Of a stretch of DNA of 64,000 nt, positions 34,093 to 43,727 are shown piece by piece. Every line of letters begins with the position of its first letter. Positions within the stretch are counted from its first letter, which is position 1. The notes under the pieces were generated by a model. It did not search any database and was not told the DNA's origin. It worked only from the letters and a program-made list of their open reading frames with translations. Source of the stretch: Mesorhizobium sp. (GTDB lineage Bacteria; Pseudomonadota; Alphaproteobacteria; Rhizobiales; Rhizobiaceae); NCBI RefSeq assembly GCF_017306545.1, contig NZ_JAFKID010000008.1:117534-181533 (forward strand). Reading direction: 5' to 3'. The translations under genes and the position numbers were made by a program.

Positions 34093-34442
34093 ACGCGCCG
34101 GCAGCACCCCGTCCGGAGCCGCTGGTCTTCCTCTACCGGTTGAAGCCGGGCATGGGGGCGGAATACGATCGGGCGCACGCGGCCGTCTGGCCCGAGATCG
34201 TCGCGCTGCTCGACGAGGCGGGCTTTCACGACTACCGCATATGGCGGCGCGGCGACCTGGTGGTCAGCAGCCTGCGCACCCGCTGGGGTTACGACCATGC
34301 GGCGCGCGTCAGCGCGGCGAGCGCCATCCAGCGGAAATGGACCGCCTCCATGGCGCATATATTCGACGAGATCGCCGACGCGAGCGGCGAGCCGCTGTGG
34401 CTCGACCTGGTTTTCGAGCATCGGCCCGACAGCCGGGCCTGA
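34089..34442 (+). CDS. rhaM: L-rhamnose mutarotase
   Basis: A 117-residue dimeric alpha/beta-barrel protein. FLYRLKPGMGAEYDRAHAAVWPEIVALLDEAGFHDYRIWRRGD holds the catalytic His of the AVWPEI loop, and QRKWTASMAHIFDE corresponds to the second half-site. The length is that of RhaM/RhaU (about 104-117 residues). It interconverts L-rhamnose anomers and some homologues act on other 6-deoxy or lyxo sugars. The ATGA overlap with the oxidoreductase indicates one transcript. Confidence 0.9.
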   Translation: MNAPAAPRPEPLVFLYRLKPGMGAEYDRAHAAVWPEIVALLDEAGFHDYRIWRRGDLVVSSLRTRWGYDHAARVSAASAIQRKWTASMAHIFDEIADASGEPLWLDLVFEHRPDSRA

Positions 34443-34451
34443 AGCACGATG

Positions 34452-34540
34452 CCGAAAAGTTGCAGACTTTTCGGAAAACATCATGATTCAAAAACAAGCA
34501 GTCAGAGTGAAATGCCGATTCAGGGAAACGGCATTTCACT
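34452..34540. repeat. Rhizobial-type palindromic intergenic repeat (two hairpins)
   Basis: Two perfect inverted repeats lie just after the mutarotase stop: CCGAAAAGT/ACTTTTCGG with a 5-nt loop (34452-34474) and AGTGAAATGCCG/CGGCATTTCACT with an 11-nt loop (34506-34540). Short elements of this type recur between genes in rhizobia. The first stem may also end transcription of the plus-strand operon. Confidence 0.65.
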
Positions 34541-34551
34541 GTGAAGGCGGT

Positions 34552-35436
34552 TCAGCCAAACCTGTTGGGAGGCCGCCGGGCGGCGATCCGCGCCAGTGGG
34601 AAGCTGATCTGCGGCGGCGTCCCGCCCAGCATGGTGGTGATCGTCCCGGCGGTGCGAAAGACGATCTCGCAGGCTTCGTCGAAGCCGATCGTCTGCCTGG
34701 TCGCCGGCAGATAGGGCATCGTCAGCACGGCCTGGGCGAAGCCGCTGCCGTCGATCAGGGGAAAGCTGACATCGGTGATGCCCTGAAGACCCTCGCCCGT
34801 CACCATCTCGTAGCCCCTGGCGCGGATCATCTCGGTCCTGCGCACGAGCGCGTCCGCTTCGTCCTTCGGCCGACTGCGCCGCAACTCGTCCAGCACCCAA
34901 TCGCGGATGGCCGGCGGCTGGAGGGCCACGAGCAGCCGGCCCGAGGCCGTCGCCATGGCCGGGTTCTTGGTGCCGACCCGCAGGCGAAAACCGAAGGGGG
35001 CAGGGCTGTCGACCTGGGCGATGACGCGGATCGCCGTCGAATCGAGGACGGCCATATGCAGCGCCTGGTTCGCGGCGCCGGCGGCCTGGTGCATCAGCGG
35101 GGTGGCGAGGTTGATGAGTCGCGACAGCGGCGGATAGCGGTTGGCGAGGTCGAACATCCGGTTGGACAGGAAATAGCCGTCCTCGCCCCTCCGGCGCTGG
35201 ATGAAGCCACGCCGCTCCAGCACCATGACGACGCGGTAGACCTCCTGCAACGACCGGCCGAGCAACTGCGCGATCTCGCTCTGGCTGACGCCCTGCGAGA
35301 GTCCGGCGAGCAATTCGAGCACGTCGAGGCCCTTCTCCAGCGCCGGGGCGCCGTAGCGCTCCTTGCCGGCCGGCTCCGCCTTGACGGCCGCGGCGCGCTT
35401 CGTGCGGGGGAGGCGGGAGGGGGATGTCTTGGCCAT
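34552..35436 (-). CDS. IclR-family transcriptional regulator
   Basis: A 294-residue regulator. A 28-residue basic N-tail precedes a winged helix (ALEKGLDVLELLAGLSQGVSQSEIAQLLGRSLQEVYRVVMVLERRGFIQRR) and a GAF-like effector domain (about 110-280) with LNLATPLMHQAAGAAN, PMATASGRLLVA and GYEMVTGEGLQGITDVSFPL. It diverges from the SIS gene with the importer downstream of it. A half-site (GTTTATTAGTGAA, 35474-35486) in its own promoter resembles one before the importer binding protein, suggesting it controls both. Confidence 0.93.
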   Translation of the reverse strand: MAKTSPSRLPRTKRAAAVKAEPAGKERYGAPALEKGLDVLELLAGLSQGVSQSEIAQLLGRSLQEVYRVVMVLERRGFIQRRRGEDGYFLSNRMFDLANRYPPLSRLINLATPLMHQAAGAANQALHMAVLDSTAIRVIAQVDSPAPFGFRLRVGTKNPAMATASGRLLVALQPPAIRDWVLDELRRSRPKDEADALVRRTEMIRARGYEMVTGEGLQGITDVSFPLIDGSGFAQAVLTMPYLPATRQTIGFDEACEIVFRTAGTITTMLGGTPPQISFPLARIAARRPPNRFG

Positions 35437-35602
35437 GTGGTGTCGAACGCACGGTCAGGGGATGTTAGTCGATGTTTATTAGTGAAAGCGGCGGCCTGCA
35501 AGGCGTCAGGCCGAAGCGAGACGGCGCGATTGTTGTCCGGCATTGCCAAGAGCGCGGAGCCCTCTAACAATGGCACCCGCAATGAGGCGCGACGGGATCG
35601 CC

Positions 35603-36157
35603 ATGGACACGTTGACGGACAGCCTGCTCGATGAACTGCGCGCGGTGGTGGCGAGGGTCGACGGACAGGCCGTCAACGAAGCCTGCGCGGCGTTGGCCGG
35701 AGCCGGCAGGATCGCGGTCTATGGCTGCGGGCGCGAAGCCTTGCAGATGAAAGGCTTCGCCATGCGGCTGTTCCACCTTGGCCTGCCGGTGTCGGTGGTC
35801 GGCGACATGACCGCGCCTGCGCTTGGGCAGGGCGACGTGCTGTTCGCCAGTTCCGGTCCCGGCGAAACCGGAACGGTGCTGTCGCTCATGCGCACCGCGC
35901 GCGAGGCGGGTGCCGGTGTGCTGTTGATCACGGCACAGCCGGCATCGAGCGCGGCGCGGCTGGCCGACCGGCTGATCCTCGTCCCGGCGCAGACCATGGC
36001 GGACGATCGCGGCGAAGGCAGGCGCTCCGCCTTCCCGATGGGCTCGCTGTTCGAAGGGGCGATGTTCGTGCTGTTCGAGATGATGGTGCTGAAACTGAAG
36101 CAGAAGCTCGGCGTCGACGACGAGGCGATGCGGGCGCGCCACACCAACCTCGAATGA
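35603..36157 (+). CDS. SIS-domain sugar isomerase-like protein (PHI-type)
   Basis: A 184-residue protein consisting of one SIS domain: AGAGRIAVYGCGREALQMKGFAMRLFHLG, then ALGQGDVLFASSGPGETGTVLSLMRTAREAGAGVLLITAQP. The size and layout match 6-phospho-3-hexuloisomerases and related small SIS proteins, but no partner hexulose-phosphate synthase is present. The start is uncertain: ATGs at 35603, 35582 and 35570 are in frame and none has a strong ribosome site. Being divergent from the IclR gene it probably belongs to the same sugar regulon. Confidence 0.75.
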   Translation: MDTLTDSLLDELRAVVARVDGQAVNEACAALAGAGRIAVYGCGREALQMKGFAMRLFHLGLPVSVVGDMTAPALGQGDVLFASSGPGETGTVLSLMRTAREAGAGVLLITAQPASSAARLADRLILVPAQTMADDRGEGRRSAFPMGSLFEGAMFVLFEMMVLKLKQKLGVDDEAMRARHTNLE

Positions 36158-36186
36158 CGCGGTCCGGACCGCCTGCGGCCGTCGCT

Positions 36187-36282
36187 AGATCGTTTCACCG
36201 TTTCATGGAAACGTCGCAACGATCCAGCTCTTTGTTTTAGCCGCATTTGTGCGACGCCAGACGATTCCGTCTGGCTGCAAAA
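36187..36282. repeat. Rhizobial-type palindromic intergenic repeat
   Basis: A structured element fills the gap between the SIS gene and the convergent permease. Nested inverted repeats are GATCGTT/AACGATC (36188 and 36218) and CGTTTC/GAAACG (36199 and 36208), followed by a perfect 8-bp stem GCCAGACG/CGTCTGGC at 36256-36275. The TTTGTTTTAG and GCATTTGTGCGACG portions look like a repeat family common between rhizobial genes. Confidence 0.65.
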
Positions 36283-36286
36283 TGCT

Positions 36287-37204
36287 CTATTTCACCGCGC
36301 CGGCCGTCATGCCCTTGATGAGATAGCGCTCCAGCAGGACGCCGATGACGATCAGCGGCAGGATCGCGGCGAAGGACAGCGCCGCCATCGACCACCAGGA
36401 GATGCCCTGGCTGCCCGTCTGCGAGGCGACCATCACCGGCAGCGTGTTGGCGTGGGTCGAGGTCAAAAGCGCGGCGAAGAAATATTCGTTCCAGGTCAGC
36501 ACCAGGCTGAGGATGAAGGAGGCGACCATGCCGGGCAGGGCGATCGGCAGGATGACGAAGAAGAACGCTCCCCATATCGACAGGCCGTCGACCAGCGCGG
36601 CTTCCTCCAGTTCGGTCGGGATCGACGAGAACTGGTCGCGCATGATCCAGATGACGATCGGCAGCACCGTCAGCGTATAGAGCAGGACCAGGCCGATGCG
36701 CGTATCGAGCAGCGCCAGTTGTTTGTAGAGGACGAGGAACGGCAGCGCCAGCACGACCGGCGGCAGGATCAGCTGCGACAGGAAGAAGAACGATATGTCG
36801 GCGTTCTTCATGAAGCCGAAGCGGTAGGAAAACCGCGACAGGCCGTAGGCCGCCAGCGAACCCAGCATGACGGCCAGCGTGGACGAGGCGACCGACGTCA
36901 CGACGGAATTCATGAAGCGCTTCATGAATTCCTCGCGCACCGTGCTCGATGCGCCGATCGTCTCCGGCGACAGGCCGAGCGAGCGCCAGCCGAGCCATGC
37001 CGGCTGGTAATCGACCCAGGGGATCAGCGCGCCCTTCATGACGTTCGGCGCCGTCTTGAAACTCGTCGTGATGGTCCAGTAGATCGGGAACAGGCAGATC
37101 ACCGCCCACAGGATGAGCAGCAGGTAGATGACCGCCTTGCCGCCGATGCGCAGCGTCGCCGGCACGCCGTCGCCGTCTGCGTCGCGAACAGTTTTGACCG
37201 TCAT
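36287..37204 (-). CDS. Sugar ABC transporter permease, MalG type
   Basis: A 305-residue membrane protein with about six helices and the EAA loop of MalG-type permeases (LEEAALVDGLSIWGAFFFVILPIALPG). The N-terminus carries a cytoplasmic stretch of about 22 residues, and the segment after helix 1 (about 55-105) is a longer periplasmic loop than usual. The start overlaps the stop of the MalF-type permease by 4 bp. It is the last gene of the binding protein-MalF-MalG operon; the ATPase is divergent at 40225. Confidence 0.92.
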   Translation of the reverse strand: MTVKTVRDADGDGVPATLRIGGKAVIYLLLILWAVICLFPIYWTITTSFKTAPNVMKGALIPWVDYQPAWLGWRSLGLSPETIGASSTVREEFMKRFMNSVVTSVASSTLAVMLGSLAAYGLSRFSYRFGFMKNADISFFFLSQLILPPVVLALPFLVLYKQLALLDTRIGLVLLYTLTVLPIVIWIMRDQFSSIPTELEEAALVDGLSIWGAFFFVILPIALPGMVASFILSLVLTWNEYFFAALLTSTHANTLPVMVASQTGSQGISWWSMAALSFAAILPLIVIGVLLERYLIKGMTAGAVK

Positions 37205-38304
37205 GTGCGCGGCCCCGTAAGGCGTTCGGCGAGCTTCATCAGAATGGTCATGAAGACGATGATGATGACCAGGTAGACCATCGCCAGCAGCGTGCCGTAG
37301 CCGACGTTGGAGCGGTCGCGATACTCGCGGAAGATGAACGACGTCACCGTGTCCGTGGCGCCGCCGGGCCCGCCGGCTGTGAGGTTGATGACGATATCGG
37401 CCAGCTTGAGCTTGAAGATGATGCGGATCAGGACCGCCGTCACCGACACCGGCAGCATCAGCGGAAAGACGATCTCCCAGAACGTGTTCCATGGCCCGGC
37501 GCCATCGACGCGCGCCGCCTCCGTCAAATCCTTGGGGATCGCCTGGAGGCCGGCGAGGATCATGATCATCATGAACGGGATGAAGGTCCATGCATCGAGC
37601 GCCATGATGATGAAGCGGGCGGTTTCGGCCGAGCCGAAGAAGGACGGGTTTTCCCAGCCGAGCCATCGCGCCAGCCGGGCGATCGGGCCGAACCGGATTT
37701 CCAGCATGGACTTGCCAACCATCCAGCTCACCGCGACCGGCGAGAGCATCAGCGGCAGCAGGAACGCCACCCGGAAGAACTTGCGCGCTCTGATCTCGGC
37801 GTTGAGCAGCAGAGCGAGGCCGAAGGCGATGACGTATTCGACGAGGATCGCCAGCGTATACCACACCATGTTGCCGAGCGCGTTCCAGTAGAACGGATCG
37901 GCCCACATCTGGCGCACGTTGTCCAGGCCGTTGAACTGACGCCCGAGCGGCGAGGCGAGGTTCCAGCTCGAAAAGGCGATGACGAGGCCGAACAGCAGCG
38001 GAAAGACGGTGAGCGAGATGACGAAGAGCGCCGCCGGCAGCACGAACAGCGTGCGCTTGCCGTGCTCGCCGTAGATGAGCACCTTGCTCCAGCACAGGCA
38101 TGCCGCCCACAGAATATAGGCGTAGAGGGTCGGCCGCCACGACTGGAAGCCGAAATCGCCGAGGCCGCGCTCCTGCGCATATTGCGCGGCGGCGACAGCC
38201 ACCATCAGCGCCGCCGAGGCCCAGACGATGCCATGGCCGAACCTGCGCCGGGCGCCGGATATGTCGTCATCGGTGACGACATGGAGAAGATCGCCCTGGC
38301 TCAT
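37201..38304 (-). CDS. Sugar ABC transporter permease, MalF type
   Basis: A 367-residue membrane protein. The EAA loop is LTEAARVDGAGPWNTFWEIVFPLMLP and the core has about six helices. Two extra hydrophobic segments precede the core (IVWASAALMVAVAAAQYA and TLYAYILWAACLCW, about residues 26-75), which many MalF-type permeases also carry. The ATG at 38304 begins MSQGDLLHVV; longer in-frame readings lack family support. Two hairpins separate it from the binding-protein gene. Confidence 0.9.
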   Translation of the reverse strand: MSQGDLLHVVTDDDISGARRRFGHGIVWASAALMVAVAAAQYAQERGLGDFGFQSWRPTLYAYILWAACLCWSKVLIYGEHGKRTLFVLPAALFVISLTVFPLLFGLVIAFSSWNLASPLGRQFNGLDNVRQMWADPFYWNALGNMVWYTLAILVEYVIAFGLALLLNAEIRARKFFRVAFLLPLMLSPVAVSWMVGKSMLEIRFGPIARLARWLGWENPSFFGSAETARFIIMALDAWTFIPFMMIMILAGLQAIPKDLTEAARVDGAGPWNTFWEIVFPLMLPVSVTAVLIRIIFKLKLADIVINLTAGGPGGATDTVTSFIFREYRDRSNVGYGTLLAMVYLVIIIVFMTILMKLAERLTGPRT

Positions 38305-38348
38305 GCGTCGATCAGGCTTCCAGTTGCTGCCGGCTTCCTTCGTGTGTC

Positions 38349-38397
38349 GCCGTCCTTGCGGACGGCAGGTGCGGGCGCGGTGTATCGCGCCCGCACC
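38349..38397 (-). promoter_or_regulatory. Tandem intercistronic hairpins after the binding-protein gene
   Basis: Two perfect stems lie in the 101-bp gap between the binding protein (stop at 38406) and the MalF-type gene: GCCGTCC/GGACGGC with a TTGC loop (38349-38366), and GGTGCGGGCGCG/CGCGCCCGCACC, a 12-bp stem with a 6-nt loop (38368-38397). No T tract follows on the minus strand, so they probably protect the upstream binding-protein mRNA or cause partial termination. Confidence 0.55.
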
Positions 38398-38405
38398 GCC
38401 TGCTG

Positions 38406-40067
38406 TCAGGTCATGCCGAGCGAAGCCTTGTAGAGCTTGATCTGGCTTTCGCGCCCGATCTGGTCGGTGATCTTTTCCCAGGCCGCGGCAATGGCGTCCG
38501 CCGTTTCCTGCGCCGACTTGTACTGGCCGGCGTAGCCCTTCGCCAATTCGTCCTCGGCGACGGAATAATACTGGAAGATGCCGGGGATGCGCGGCTCGAT
38601 CGCGGCGTTCGGATGGTTGTAGCTGTCGAGGTTCGAGCCGAGATAGTCCTCGATATAGGCGCGGTCGTAGCCTGCCTTCTCCCACTCGTCGTAGTTGAAA
38701 TGCGACTGACGATAGGGCTGGAAGCCGGACGGGTAGGCGACCGTCCACAGGCTGAGGTCCTTGCCGCCGAGATGGGCGGCGGCAGACCACGCGGCCTTGC
38801 GCTTCTTCTCGTCGCTCGCCACACGATTGGTGACGTAGACGCCCCAGCCGAGATAGGCGAGGTTAGGCGCGAAGTTGCCGCCTTCGGGCGTTTCCCACTG
38901 GCCGGTCTTGGAGTTGTAGACCTTGTCGGAACCGGGATTGGCCGAGAAGCCGACGACATCGCCGACGACCGAGGTATCGGACGTGCGAGCCATCGAGCCG
39001 ACGTCGCCCCACCAGCACAAGGCCGAGCCGGTGCCGGCGAGGAACTGCTGGAACGCCGTGGTGCCCGGATCGGCGTTGATCTGGTCGGGCGGATAGGCGC
39101 CCGCCGCAATCAGGTCCATCACGTCCTGGATCGCCTGCACGAAGGCCGGATTGTTGACGCGCGGCTTCATCGTGTCGGGATCGAACAGCCAGGCCGGATC
39201 GCCCGGATGCTTGGCGTAGGCGGTCGCCCGGTCCTCCAGGAAATAGAAGCCGAAACCGCCCCAGCCCTTCAGCGGGTCGAGGAAGCCGTATGCTTTGAGC
39301 CCGGTCAGCGGGTCCTTCTGGCCTTTGATCTTCTTCGACCATTCGTCGACCTGCTGCCAGGTCTTCGGCATTTCGGTCATGCCGGTCGCGCCCGAGATGG
39401 CCGCATCCGTAAGATAGTCCTTGCGATAGGAGAAGGTGTGGGCGTCGCCGTCGATGTTGACGCGATAGGTCTTGCCGTTCCACGTGCCGACCGGCGGCTT
39501 GAGGTAGGCGACCAGATCGTCCAGGTCGATCTGCTTCTTGACCCAGTCGGGCATCTCGTCGAGCAAGCCCTTGCCCGCCGTGTCGCCCTCGAACGGCGCG
39601 CCCATTTCGAGTATGTCGAAATCGACGGTCCCGGTGGCGATCGACTGTTGCAGGCGGGCGTTGTAGTCGGCCTGCGCGAGGTCGATCCAGTTGATCTTGG
39701 CGCCGGTATAGGCTTCCCACGGCTTCAGGAAGCCGCGGAACAGAAAGTTGTGCAGGTTCTGGTTGTTGAGGCCCATGAACGTCAGCTCGACGCCGGCGAA
39801 CTCGCCTTCCTTGACGTTCTCCTTGGTCGCGCCGAGGCACAGTTCGCCGACCTTCTGCCAGTCGGCATCCGTCGGCGAACCCTTGCCGACGCCCGGTATT
39901 TGCAGGATCTTGGCGCGCAGTTCCTCGTCCGCGAAGGCCGATCCGGCGAAGGCGCCGAGACCCGTCGCGGATGCGGCCGACAGCGCGGCCAGGCTTGCGG
40001 CCCCCTTCAGGACATCACGGCGCGTTGCGCCACGACGAACCATATGCTCGTAGATTTCCACTTTCAT
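38406..40067 (-). CDS. Sugar ABC transporter substrate-binding protein (family 1, Tat-type signal)
   Basis: A 553-residue binding protein, longer than MalE. The N-terminus has a twin-arginine signal (ATRRDVLKGAASLAALSAAS) with cleavage near AFA (residue 47). The mature part has GVELTFMGLNNQNLHNFLFRGFLKPWEAYTGAKINW and KGLLDEMPDWVKKQIDLDD, as in large oligosaccharide or polyol-binding proteins. Tat export suggests folding, or metal or ligand loading, before export. It leads the permease operon and diverges from the ATPase gene over a 157-bp control region. Confidence 0.9.
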   Translation of the reverse strand: MKVEIYEHMVRRGATRRDVLKGAASLAALSAASATGLGAFAGSAFADEELRAKILQIPGVGKGSPTDADWQKVGELCLGATKENVKEGEFAGVELTFMGLNNQNLHNFLFRGFLKPWEAYTGAKINWIDLAQADYNARLQQSIATGTVDFDILEMGAPFEGDTAGKGLLDEMPDWVKKQIDLDDLVAYLKPPVGTWNGKTYRVNIDGDAHTFSYRKDYLTDAAISGATGMTEMPKTWQQVDEWSKKIKGQKDPLTGLKAYGFLDPLKGWGGFGFYFLEDRATAYAKHPGDPAWLFDPDTMKPRVNNPAFVQAIQDVMDLIAAGAYPPDQINADPGTTAFQQFLAGTGSALCWWGDVGSMARTSDTSVVGDVVGFSANPGSDKVYNSKTGQWETPEGGNFAPNLAYLGWGVYVTNRVASDEKKRKAAWSAAAHLGGKDLSLWTVAYPSGFQPYRQSHFNYDEWEKAGYDRAYIEDYLGSNLDSYNHPNAAIEPRIPGIFQYYSVAEDELAKGYAGQYKSAQETADAIAAAWEKITDQIGRESQIKLYKASLGMT

Positions 40068-40095
40068 TCAACTTCCTCCCAACATTACGAAAATT

Positions 40096-40138
40096 CACTA
40101 TTGAAACAGGAGTTTCGCCAATGTCGCCGTCAATAGTG
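40096..40138. promoter_or_regulatory. Inverted repeat in the divergent importer control region
   Basis: CACTATTGA (40096-40104) and its exact complement TCAATAGTG (40130-40138) flank a 25-bp centre. Inside, GAAAC-AGGA-GTTTC (40103-40116) is a second palindrome. They lie between the divergent binding-protein and ATPase genes and so could control both. The outer half-site resembles one in the IclR promoter at 35474-35486 (10 of 13 positions). Confidence 0.5.
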
Positions 40139-40224
40139 TCACAACCCGTTGCGGAGTCAACGCCGCGATGCAATAGATTGCGGCCTGTGCATGGCTGAAT
40201 TTCGCTGGCAACCAGGGTGGACGA

Positions 40225-41277
<1,053 letters not shown>

Positions 41278-41303
41278 GCGGCGCGGCTCTTGCAGGAGGA
41301 ACC

Positions 41304-41759
41304 ATGCTGAAGGGAATCAGTCCGCTGCTCAACGCGGACGTCTTGTACGCGCTCCGCGCCATGGGGCATGGCGACGACCTGATCGTCGCCGACACCAATT
41401 TCCCCTCCGACTCGATCGCCCGGCAGACGCGGCTCGGCCGGCTGCTGCGCATCGACAACGTCACCGCGGCCGAGGCCGTCGAGGCGATCCTGTCGCTCTA
41501 CCCTCTGGATACGTTCGTGGAGGATTCCGCCGGCCGCATGGAGATCGTCGGCAGCCCGGCCGAGGTGCCGCCCGTGCAGCAGGAGGTCCAGCGGGCCGTC
41601 GACCGCGCCGAAGGCAGAGCGTGGCCGATGGTCGGCATCGAGCGCTACGCCTTCTACGAGCGCGCCAAGCAGGCCTATTGCATCGTCCAGACCGGCGAGC
41701 GCCGTTTCTACGGCTGCTTCGCCTTTCGCAAGGGCGTCGTTCCCCCGCAAGGAGAATAA
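41304..41759 (+). CDS. fucU: RbsD/FucU-family mutarotase, L-fucose mutarotase-like
   Basis: A 151-residue protein matching the FucU side of the RbsD/FucU family: MLKGISPLLNADVLYALRAMGHGDDLIVADTNFPSD with the catalytic His/Asp region, and the late ERYAFYERAKQAYCIVQTGERRFYGCFAFRKGVVP, very close in form to E. coli FucU. It interconverts alpha and beta pyranoses, feeding the correct anomer to the following enzymes. It lies 26 bp after the ATPase and 4 bp before the kinase. Confidence 0.85.
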   Translation: MLKGISPLLNADVLYALRAMGHGDDLIVADTNFPSDSIARQTRLGRLLRIDNVTAAEAVEAILSLYPLDTFVEDSAGRMEIVGSPAEVPPVQQEVQRAVDRAEGRAWPMVGIERYAFYERAKQAYCIVQTGERRFYGCFAFRKGVVPPQGE

Positions 41760-41763
41760 AAGC

Positions 41764-42687
41764 GTGGCCGGTTCCGTCGTCGTCCTCGGCGTCTTCGTCG
41801 CCGACACCGCCTATCGCGCCGAGCGCCAGCCGGCGATGGGCGAAACCGTCCTCGGGCTGGACTTCAAGCTGGGTCCCGGCGGCAAGGGTTCGAACCAGGC
41901 GGTGGCTGCGGCGAAGCTCGGCGTCGAAACGCACATGATCACCCGTCTCGGCGTCGATACGTTCGCCGACATGGCGAACGAGACATGGCGGCAGGCGGGG
42001 GTGAAGCCGGCGGCGATCGCCACGCCCGAAAGCTATACGGGCGCCGCCTACATCTTCGTCGACAGCCGCACCGGCGACAATGCGATCATCGTCTCGCCGG
42101 GCGCCGCCGCGCTGATTTCCGTGCGCGACATCGACGCCAGCGCCGCGCTGATCCGGTCGGCCGGCGTGTTCGTGACGCAGCTCGAACAGCCCGTCGACGC
42201 CGCCATGCGGGCGCTTGCGATCGCGCACGAGGCGGGCGCGACGACCATCCTCAACCCCGCCCCGGCGGCAGCCCTGCCGGACGCCATCTATGCGCTCTGC
42301 GACTATGTCACGCCCAACGAGACCGAGGCCGGGGCGCTGACCGGGCAGGCGGTCGAAAGCATCGAGGACGCCAGGGCGGCGGCCGAAATCTTTCTGGCGA
42401 AGGGCGCCGGCGCGGCGATCATCACGCTCGGCAAGCGCGGCGCGCTGCTGCATACGCCCGACCGGTCCGTCCACGTTCCCGCCGTCTCGGCCGGTCCGGT
42501 GGTGGAGACGACGGGCGCCGGCGACGCCTTCAATGGCGGCTTCGCCGCGGCGCTGGCGAAAGGCTATTCGCCGCTGGAGGCGGTGAAATTCGGCTGCGCC
42601 GTGGCCGGGGTCTCCGTCACTCGCGCCGGCACTGCCCCGTCGATGCCCTCGCTTGAAGAGGCCACGGCGCTCTATGGCCGGGGATAG
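41764..42687 (+). CDS. PfkB-family ribokinase-like sugar kinase
   Basis: A 307-residue kinase. Motif 1 is LGPGGKGSNQAVAAAKLG (about residues 36-54), motif 2 is ETTGAGDAFNGGFAAAL with the catalytic GAGD Asp (about residue 250), and NPAPAAALPDAIYALCDYVTPNETEAGALTG is typical of ribokinase. Its GTG start follows an AAGGAG site by about 8 bp. The neighbours (FucU-like mutarotase, aldo/keto reductase) leave the substrate open: ribose or another pentose/deoxyhexose. Confidence 0.92.
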   Translation: MAGSVVVLGVFVADTAYRAERQPAMGETVLGLDFKLGPGGKGSNQAVAAAKLGVETHMITRLGVDTFADMANETWRQAGVKPAAIATPESYTGAAYIFVDSRTGDNAIIVSPGAAALISVRDIDASAALIRSAGVFVTQLEQPVDAAMRALAIAHEAGATTILNPAPAAALPDAIYALCDYVTPNETEAGALTGQAVESIEDARAAAEIFLAKGAGAAIITLGKRGALLHTPDRSVHVPAVSAGPVVETTGAGDAFNGGFAAALAKGYSPLEAVKFGCAVAGVSVTRAGTAPSMPSLEEATALYGRG

Positions 42688-42697
42688 GGCAGGGCCC

Positions 42698-43720
42698 ATG
42701 CACCGGAAGATATTCACTTCGCCCTCCGGGGCGGAAATTGCGTTCACGCAGCTCGGCCTCGGCACCGCCGCCATCGGCAATCTCTACCGCGCACGCAGCG
42801 AGGCGGAAACCGACGCCGCCTTCGAGGCCGCCTGGGCCGCCGGTATCCGCTATTTCGACACCGCTCCGCTTTATGGGCTCGGTCTGGCGGAAACCCGGCT
42901 GAACCGCTTCCTGCGCGGCAAGCCGCGCGAGGCCTATGTGCTGTCCACCAAGGTCGGGCGGCTCCTGGAGCCCTGCGCGCCGGGTGAAAGGACCGGCCTC
43001 GACCGCTTCTTCGGCACGCCCTCGCGCCGCGAGATCTTCGACTACAGCTATGACGGCGTCATGCGCTCCATCGCCTTCTCGCTCGAGCGGCTGGGGCTCG
43101 ATCGCATCGACATCCTCTATGTCCACGACATCGACCTTTCCAACCACGGCAGCGTCGAAAAGCGGGACGCCTATATCGACCAGCTGATGGCCGGCGGCTA
43201 CCGCGCGCTTTCCGAGCTGCGCGACCAGAAGGTGATCAAGGCCTTCGGCGCCGGCATCAACGATTGGGAGACTTGCGAGGTCCTGGCACGACGCGGCGAT
43301 TTCGACCTGTTCCTGCTTGCCGGCCAGTATTCGCTGCTGCGGCAGGAATCGCTGAAGACCTTCCTGCCGCTATGCGAGGCGCGGGGCATCGGCATCGTGC
43401 TCGGCGGCGTCTTCAACTCGGGCATCCTGGCGACGGGGGCGGTCGAGGGCGCGATGTTCGATTATTACCCGGCCCCGCCCGCTATCCTCGATCGCGTGCG
43501 GCGGATCGAGGCGGTGGTGAAGCGGCACGGCCTGAAGCTGGCCGACGTTGCCCTGCGTTTCCCGATGGAGCATCCGGCCGTCGCCTGCGTGATGACGGGC
43601 GGCGCCACGGGGCAGGAGGTCGAGCAGGCCGTGGCCAGCCTCGAACTCGCCATCCCCGGCGCGCTGTGGCGCGACCTCGTCGCGGAAGGCCTGGTCGCCG
43701 CCGAAGCACGCTTCCGGTGA
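42698..43720 (+). CDS. Aldo/keto reductase, D-threo-aldose/L-fucose dehydrogenase-like
   Basis: A 340-residue NAD(P)-dependent barrel enzyme. The catalytic tetrad is visible in part: FDTAPLYGLGLAETRL (Asp, Tyr), STKVGRLL (Lys) and LYVHDID (His). The insert TGLDRFFGTPSRREIFDYSYDGVMRSI is characteristic of the L-fucose/D-threo-aldose 1-dehydrogenase subgroup, which oxidises L-fucose or related sugars to lactones. The ATG at 42698 starts the family N-terminus. It converges with the monooxygenase gene (7 bp between the two stops). Confidence 0.88.
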   Translation: MHRKIFTSPSGAEIAFTQLGLGTAAIGNLYRARSEAETDAAFEAAWAAGIRYFDTAPLYGLGLAETRLNRFLRGKPREAYVLSTKVGRLLEPCAPGERTGLDRFFGTPSRREIFDYSYDGVMRSIAFSLERLGLDRIDILYVHDIDLSNHGSVEKRDAYIDQLMAGGYRALSELRDQKVIKAFGAGINDWETCEVLARRGDFDLFLLAGQYSLLRQESLKTFLPLCEARGIGIVLGGVFNSGILATGAVEGAMFDYYPAPPAILDRVRRIEAVVKRHGLKLADVALRFPMEHPAVACVMTGGATGQEVEQAVASLELAIPGALWRDLVAEGLVAAEARFR

Positions 43721-43727
43721 AAGGCGC

